Shown here one piece after another: positions 58,682 through 64,000 of a stretch of 64,000 bases of DNA. Positions within the stretch are counted from its first letter, which is position 1; every line of letters begins with the position of its first letter. Under the pieces are notes generated by a model that saw only the letters and a list, made by a program, of their open reading frames with translations, was not told the origin of the DNA and did not search any database. Both the position numbers and the translations under genes were made by a program. Source of the DNA: Turnera subulata (taxonomy: Eukaryota > Streptophyta > Magnoliopsida > Malpighiales > Passifloraceae); assembly GCA_028386065.3 (NCBI GenBank), contig JAKUCV010006214.1, forward strand, positions 1-64,000, read 5' to 3'.

Positions 58682-59453
58682 ATGAAGAACACTAACATGG
58701 CATTCTTTGTCGGTCTGTCTTGCACTTGTTTTGTCCTTTTGGCATCCATGCATGGTTTGGTTGATGCAGCGAGGACGTTCCAAGTTGGTGACCATTTTGG
58801 GTGGCAAGAACCTGAAGAAAACAACACTGCAGTGTATAATCAGTGGGCTTCCGGCAAAAGATTTCAAGTTGGTGATTCTCTCTGTAAGTTGCCTCTTGGT
58901 TGCCGGTCTTCTTTTATTATTTCATTTATTTTGTTAAACTATCACTAGGGAATCAAGGGTTGCATGCATAATAAGTGATTAGTCTAAAGCTTAGCCAATA
59001 GCGACAAAATGGAGAAGACAAATTTCGTTCTAATAGAACTTTCTTTTATTGTTGCCTGCCTCATTTATTCTTTCTCTTTTTTAATTATTACACTTTGCAG
59101 CGTTCCAATACAACAATGATTCGGTTGTTGAAGTGGACAAATGGGGTTACCAGCATTGCAACGCTAGCCAACCCATTGCCGGCTTCGACAATGGGAATAC
59201 TGTCGTCCAGCTTGACCGGCCGGGACCCTTCTTCTTTATCAGTGGAACCCCTCATCACTGTAGGAGAGGCCAGCGTTTGCTCGTGGAAGTCATGGGTGTG
59301 CATCATCATGGACCACATACCCCACCATCTATTGCCTCTCCACCTGATTCTTCTCCGGCACCGACACATCACCGTAGTTCAGGAGTGTCAACTTCGGTGG
59401 AATTCAGTTCAGTTGTCTTGGCGATTGTTACTGCAGCATTTGTTGCTTTGTAA
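58682..59453 (+). CDS. Early nodulin-like protein (phytocyanin fold, GPI-anchored)
   Basis: Exons 58,682-58,883 and 59,101-59,453 join to 184 aa. A signal peptide covers about 1-29 (cleavage near VDA|ARTF). The plastocyanin-like domain follows (FQVGDHFGWQ, YNQWASGKRFQVGDSLSFQY, HCNASQPI, PHHCRRGQRLLVEV), with C87 and C121 able to form the usual disulfide. Two copper ligands are missing: the first His position reads DSV and the ligand Cys position is Ser in FFFISGTP. His120 and Gln125 remain. This pattern marks early nodulin-like proteins, which do not bind copper. A short Pro/Ser-rich linker and a hydrophobic C-terminus (SVVLAIVTAAFVAL) indicate a GPI anchor at the plasma membrane. The exact role is unknown. 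Confidence 0.92.
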
Positions 59454-60240
59454 TGGTCTGCGCCATTAATTCATCTATTATTGCGTTTAAGAATTCTGCT
59501 TAATTTGTAGGAACCTATGGTGTCTTGGCATTTGTTTTAGAAGTTATTCTTTTCATATTGAACTTTATTATTGCTGGATTGAATTTGTTTGGATTTTGTA
59601 AGCTTTCCCATTTCTATTCAAATTTATTGATATGAAATATTGATTATTAGTGGACCAAATTAATTTAATTTAAGCCTTTGCTTTTCTCAAGCAAATTTAT
59701 ATTGAGTGCTGATTATATGTTTATGTACAATTTAAAGCAATTAATTCCACATCACCAGTATTAATTAATTACTCCCCAGTTGCATCATTATTAGAAATAG
59801 GTGGAAGAAGTTACATTGCAATTGGTAGAAAGATATTTTCCAATTTACAAGAGAAAATAGAAATTGTAATATTTCCTCCAATTTTGTATTTATAGGGCTT
59901 GGATACACTGTTATTTCCTTTGTGGGCAAGTTTTTGGTGGCCCCCTATTTTTCGTGATTTGCTCCATGATTTATGGAGCTGGTTCGTAACTTCTTGAGCA
60001 AGCCTTGATTTGTATTGCTTGAGTATCACTAGTATTTTTGTGAAGCAGCGGTGTACATGATTTTCCCGGGAGATACTATGAAGATCACAAAACCCAGCCT
60101 TGAGGAAATTGGCAAACATAAGTGAGTCAACTGGCATTTAACTTGGTAGATGGGTCATCAATGCAAAACCAGAATTTTCTCATCACTTTGTCTTCAGCTC
60201 ATTGTGGGCTATATGTAGCCTGATGAGAGGGTATTTTTCT
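59454..60240. other. Spacer before the ankyrin pseudogene
   Basis: AT-rich 3' region of the nodulin-like gene. The minus frame at 59,811-60,137 has no motif. The expected 5' exons of the ankyrin gene are not visible here. Confidence 0.5.
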
Positions 60241-62399
60241 CAAAACAGTTGGTTGTTTGCCCCAAACTCCGACATTGACACAAATAGAAATACTAACAGT
60301 GAAGATACATTGGTGAAGATACTAACAGTGTATCCAGTCTTGGCTCAAGACATTGACACAAATGGAAATACTCCCCTACACTACGCCTGTGCCACTGGAC
60401 GCTGGGAGATAGTAAAAAATGCTTCTAAAGCATGATTTGGGTTCGGCTTTGCAATTTAGTAACAATGGTTACACACCTTTGCACTTGGCAGCAACTAACG
60501 GTCATACTATAGTTCTTGAAGAGTTCATGAAAATGTGTCCCAAGGCCTTGAATTGTCTCACAGAGGATGGAGAAAGCAACACTATATTACATATCGCAGT
60601 CTCCAGAGGACACTACTGTGTATGGACCTCTCCCTTTGTGTGTGCGTTAGCAGAATATATGTGGATATACTTTTATTTGATTTGACTATGCAATTCTGAT
60701 ATGAACTTTTATTTTCCAACTGGGTGTCTTCTAGTTAGCAGAATGTATCATCTATTGGAGGATAGTGGACATCAATCATCAGAACACTCAGGGGCAAACA
60801 CCGTTGGACATCCTGAACCATACAGCAGATTGCACAGAAGAAATCACGAATCTTAAGGACATGCTAACGCTACTTGGTAGAACAAGTGACTCTGGACCTT
60901 CTCATTCCCCTACAGTTGAAAGCCCTAGAGAAGCACTTCAACGAGAATTTGAACTGCAGCTAGGTTATGGAAGCAGCATATCACAATCTTCTCCCAAGTA
61001 TGAGATAGATACCAACCAGCTCAGGGAGAGGAACGCATCAGAATCGTTCATGGGGATCAATCCGGGTGAAATACCTGCACAGCTTGGAGTTGACTTAGAG
61101 AAGACTCTGATGGATTCCTTCAAGCATGGAAGCCAAGTACACAGGGAGGAACTAATTGAAAAAACCAATTGCCGTAAGGAGAAGCAAGACAAGATATACA
61201 CAGAGGCACTACAGAATGCCAGGAACACAATCACATTGGTTGCAGTAATGATTGCTACCGTGAGTTTCACGACAGCACTTAACCCTCCCAGTGGCGTTTA
61301 TCAAGACGGACTACTGAGGGGAAAATCACCACTGGCAAGGACAACAGCTTTCAAGATATTCTCATTAAGCAACGACATTGCATTCTTCACATCTCTATGC
61401 ATCGTCATCGTCCTGGTTAGTATCATTCCTTTTGACGGAAGTCGCTGATGAAGCTGTTGGTGGTGGCTCATAAGGCCATGTGGGTTGCCGTGTCTTTCAT
61501 GGCTACAGCTTATGTTGCTGGGAAACTAGTGATTGTGCCCCATCATCATGGGCAGGGGAATGTATGGAGTTTTGGGGCTATGGTGACTATTTACGTTGGC
61601 ACTATAGGGAGTGTGTTTGTTTACATTGGGGTTAAGTTGGTTCGACATTGGTTGAGGAAGAACAGATGGAGGAACGAGGAGAGGGCCAAACATGGAAAGC
61701 AATCAATCTGTACCACCAACTCTGCAAATACAGATGGCTCCTTCTGCCCCTCCTCTGGTCGCTCCGGTGCAGGAGGAGTTATTCGCGGCTCATCTGGCCG
61801 GTGGGTGCACGGTTTTATGCACCGGCTTCGCCACTGTGGCCCTTTCTTGGCAGAGTTGTGAGCAGTTCTTGACATCCTAACAATTGCCTCCAGCTTGGGG
61901 CTTTCTTTCATTAATATTGAAGTGGATAACTTTGATGTCATTGACCTCATCCTTGGAAGACGAGCTAACCAGTTCTCAGCTCTCCCCTTGATGGAGTGCA
62001 TTCGACATCTCATCCAACACCCTTGGAGGGTAACATTTCGACATGTCTACCGTGAAGCTAATTTTGTTGCTGACTGCTTAGCGAAGAGAGCTCTTTCTTT
62101 AGCGGAGGGCTGTGTCACCTATGACCTCCCTCCATACTTTTGTATGCCACTACTAGTAGATGACGCCAATGGCGTCGCTGTTGTTCGTGACCTGATGATT
62201 TAGTTTAATAAATCCATTATTCCACCAAAAAATCTGTACCACCAACTCTGATATAGGAAGTGCTGTAAAAAGTGGTCATCATGTGTTTTCACAAAGCCTC
62301 TGGCTGGCATCAGTGGTAGCCGTTTTCTCAGAACATGACTCACCTCTTATATTTGGTAACGGCAACACCTTTGATGTAAATAACACCAGCCATACCTGA
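60241..62399 (+). pseudogene. ACD6/ITN1-like ankyrin-repeat membrane protein, broken copy
   Basis: Ankyrin repeats (DIDTNGNTPLHYACATGRWE, NNGYTPLHLAATNGH, ILHIAVSRGHY, NTQGQTPLDIL) precede a PGG-type membrane domain (NTITLVAVMIATVSFTTALN, then further helices, for example VIVLVSIIPF). An intron at 60,620-60,734 joins two exons at phase 0. Defects: the 5' part with start codon and early repeats is absent; a 6-A run (60,414-60,419) shifts the frame; a second frameshift lies at about 61,430-61,447 just before the next helix; and a LINE fragment (61,725-62,230) splits the last exon. The final 49 codons (to TGA 62,397) lie beyond the insertion in the matching frame. A partial duplication (GACATTGACACAAAT at 60,272 and 60,349) is also present. 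Intact relatives act in plant defence and salt signalling. Confidence 0.85.
61725..62230 (+). mobile_element. 5'-truncated LINE fragment (RNase H end) with target duplication
   Basis: A 506-bp insertion encodes the terminal RNase H-like domain of a plant LINE: NTDGS, GGVIRGSSGRWVHGF, LAEL, EVDNFDVIDL and NFVADCLAKR, which carry the four acidic residues of the site. TGA at 61,859-61,861 (after LAEL, where Trp is usual) interrupts it. The coding part ends near 62,203 and a short A run follows (62,227-62,232). A 20-bp identical repeat AATCTGTACCACCAACTCTG flanks it (61,705-61,724 and 62,231-62,250), the expected duplication for target-primed insertion. The 5' truncation is typical of LINEs. Confidence 0.9.
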
Positions 62400-62445
62400 A
62401 AAAAAACACATCAAACTGTATGAACCCTGAAACCACTACATCTAC

Positions 62446-63027
62446 TGTTGAAATAGTGTGGTGTGTTTGTATCCCACATCTTGTAAGAAGTGGGAGTGAG
62501 GGGTTGGAAAAGGCTGTAAATAAGACCCCTCACATCCCATTGAAATCATCCCAAAAATTTGAGTACATTGTATCCTAACAATTGTACTAACTCTTCTCCT
62601 ATTAAAAGAGCAGTGCTCCGGAGACGTAGGCAAAATTGGCCGAACTTCGTTATCAATTTTTTAGTGTGTTCTTCTTTTATTATTCCGCCTTTATTTTCCG
62701 CATTTGTTTATTTTGCTTAGTATTTAACATTGGCCGGCTAAGCCGCCTTATCTATTTGTTGGCTGGCAAAGCCGCCTTGTTTTATTTGTTGGCTGGCTAA
62801 GCCGCCTTTATCGGGTATAGGTTGTGAATTAAAATACTGTGCAAGTAAGTCCTGTCTAGGAGGCTAGGTTTTAAGTGAACCACTATTCCTCTAGTCTTTC
62901 TTGGGAATTTATCTTGGAATGATAATTCTGTCTAAAGAGATAGACTAGGCCATCTTTCCTGGGAATTATCGAATCAGTTCAATTCACTATTTGTTGTATT
63001 GGGGAAATTACCCGAGTTTCCCCAACA
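62446..63027 (+). repeat. 5' LTR of a Ty1/Copia element
   Basis: A 582-bp LTR begins TGTTGAAATAG and ends CCCCAACA, so its termini are short inverted repeats. A primer-binding site follows at 63,030. Three tandem units of GGCYGGCWAAGCCGCCTT lie inside at about 62,731-62,808. The 3' LTR is beyond the window, so its age cannot be judged. Confidence 0.87.
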
Positions 63028-63029
63028 AG

Positions 63030-63042
63030 TGGTAGCGGAGCC
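63030..63042 (+). other. Primer-binding site of the Copia element
   Basis: TGGTAGCGGAGCC, two bases after the LTR. It differs from the usual initiator-Met site (TGGTATCAGAGCC) at two bases and matches the Gypsy-type element's site in this window. Confidence 0.8.
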
Positions 63043-63098
63043 GAAGGTTCGTCCTTTGGGCTATTTGAAATTGTTGAATACTATCTTTTGATTTGGTA

Positions 63099-64000
63099 AT
63101 GGCGGAAGCAGGTTCAAAACAGGCTACATCAGCTACACAGTCAGGAGAGATGGCTTCCACATCCAGATGGTCGAGGATCCCAGTATCTAGTTCGAAGCTT
63201 GCTGTGGAGATATTTGACGGTACCGGTCATTTTGGCATGTGGCAGTGTGAGGTCCTTGACTCGTTATTCCAGTAGGGACTTGATGTTGCTATTGAAGAAG
63301 AAAAACCTGACGATATCAGTAACAAGGAGTGGGCCGACGTAAACAAGTTGGCATGCGGAACAATTCGATCGTGTTTGTCCAGGGAGCAGAAATATGCATT
63401 CAAAAATGAAGTTTCTGCACACAAATTGTGGAAGGCATTAGAAGACACTTTCTTGAAGAAGAGTGGTCCGAATAAGCTTCTAATGAAGAAGAGATTTTTC
63501 TGGTTCGAGTATCAACCAGGTTTAACGATGAATGAACACATCACTCTGTTTAAAAAATTAGTAGCAGACATGTTCAATTTAGATGTTGTATTTGAAGATG
63601 AAGACTTCGCTTTGATGCTATTATCATCTCTTCCCGATAAATTCGAGCACCTGGAGACTACGCTACTTCATGGGAAGGAGAATGTATCATTGGAGGCTGT
63701 ATGTTCTGATTTGTATAGTCACGAGTTGAGACATCAAGATAAAGTGAAGAACAAAGCACCTGCAGCAGATGAATCCTTAATGGCTAGAGGAGGACAGCAA
63801 GGCCAGTCAAAGGGAAGAAGAGGAAGATCCAAATCGAGAAGCAAAGTTTCCAAAGATAAGTGTGCCTTTTGTCATGAGAAAGGGCATTGGAAGAAAGACT
63901 GTCCGAAGTTGAAAAAGAAGGGAAAGACTCCACAAGATGCAAATGTTGCAGAATGCAAGAGTGATGCAGAGTTAGACACTTCTTTAGTCGCTTCACCTTC
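63099..64000 (+). pseudogene. Ty1/Copia gag (partial, in-frame stop)
   Basis: The ATG at 63,099 starts a Copia gag frame that runs to the window end. An in-frame TAG at 63,273-63,275 interrupts it after 58 codons; the same frame continues on the far side. The UBN2-type gag core is present (FDGTGHFGMWQ at the start, later LWKALEDTF, MKKRFFWFEYQPG and LLSSLPDKFEHLE). The zinc knuckle is CAFCHEKGHWKKDC (63,859-63,903), a correct C-X2-C-X4-H-X4-C. Protease, integrase, RT and RNase H would lie beyond 64,000. The stop may make this copy inactive unless read through. Confidence 0.85.

Noticed and set aside
59811..60137. 108-aa minus-strand frame before the ankyrin pseudogene
   Set aside because: It has no recognisable domain, no promoter signal and AT-driven composition.

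Overview
The window is nuclear DNA of a flowering plant, most likely a eudicot. The genes have short AT-rich introns with GT/AG borders and belong to plant-specific families (HD-ZIP III, DUF1677, CASP-like, early nodulin-like). The repeats are plant LTR retrotransposons, a LINE fragment and MITEs. I could not fix the species from sequence alone.

Layout. 1-2.7 kb is AT-rich gene-free DNA. 2,735-24,066 is one nested retrotransposon block. The host is a non-autonomous Ty3/Gypsy-type element lying on the minus strand, with LTRs of about 2.85 kb and a 2.4-kb internal region. Its tRNA primer site, polypurine tract and the last codons of an integrase/chromodomain ORF survive, but gag and pol are gone. 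Between them sit two plus-strand units, antisense to the element, each with its own TATA box: a decayed basic/coiled-coil ORF, and an intact 227-codon ORF whose C-terminal half is the start of a LINE-type endonuclease domain. Four solo LTRs have landed in the host LTRs: two copies (opposite orientations) of a 3.6-kb family, and two copies of the host's own family, one inside the other. Three of the four have exact 5-bp target duplications.

24-63 kb is gene-bearing. In order: a miR166-targeted HD-ZIP III gene (HB15/CORONA type, 18 coding exons), a DUF1677 gene (minus), a small membrane protein (minus), SEC13, a class-I GATA factor, a 109-aa three-exon gene of unknown function, NUP35, a CASP-like membrane protein, an early nodulin-like protein, and an ACD6-like ankyrin pseudogene split by a 5'-truncated LINE. 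The window ends inside a Ty1/Copia element whose gag has an in-frame stop. A Stowaway-like MITE and a Mutator-like MITE lie between genes.

The genes do not form a pathway. SEC13 and NUP35 are both nuclear-pore proteins, but their proximity looks coincidental. The most unusual signals are the antisense ORFs of the pol-less Gypsy element, an array of short hairpins in its LTRs whose arms covary while the loop is kept, a cluster of six CACGTG boxes upstream of the GATA gene, a triplicated splice donor in NUP35, and a 199-bp exact duplication joined at an ambiguous base, which is probably an assembly fault. All calls come from reading the sequence and from remembered family features; no database search was run.
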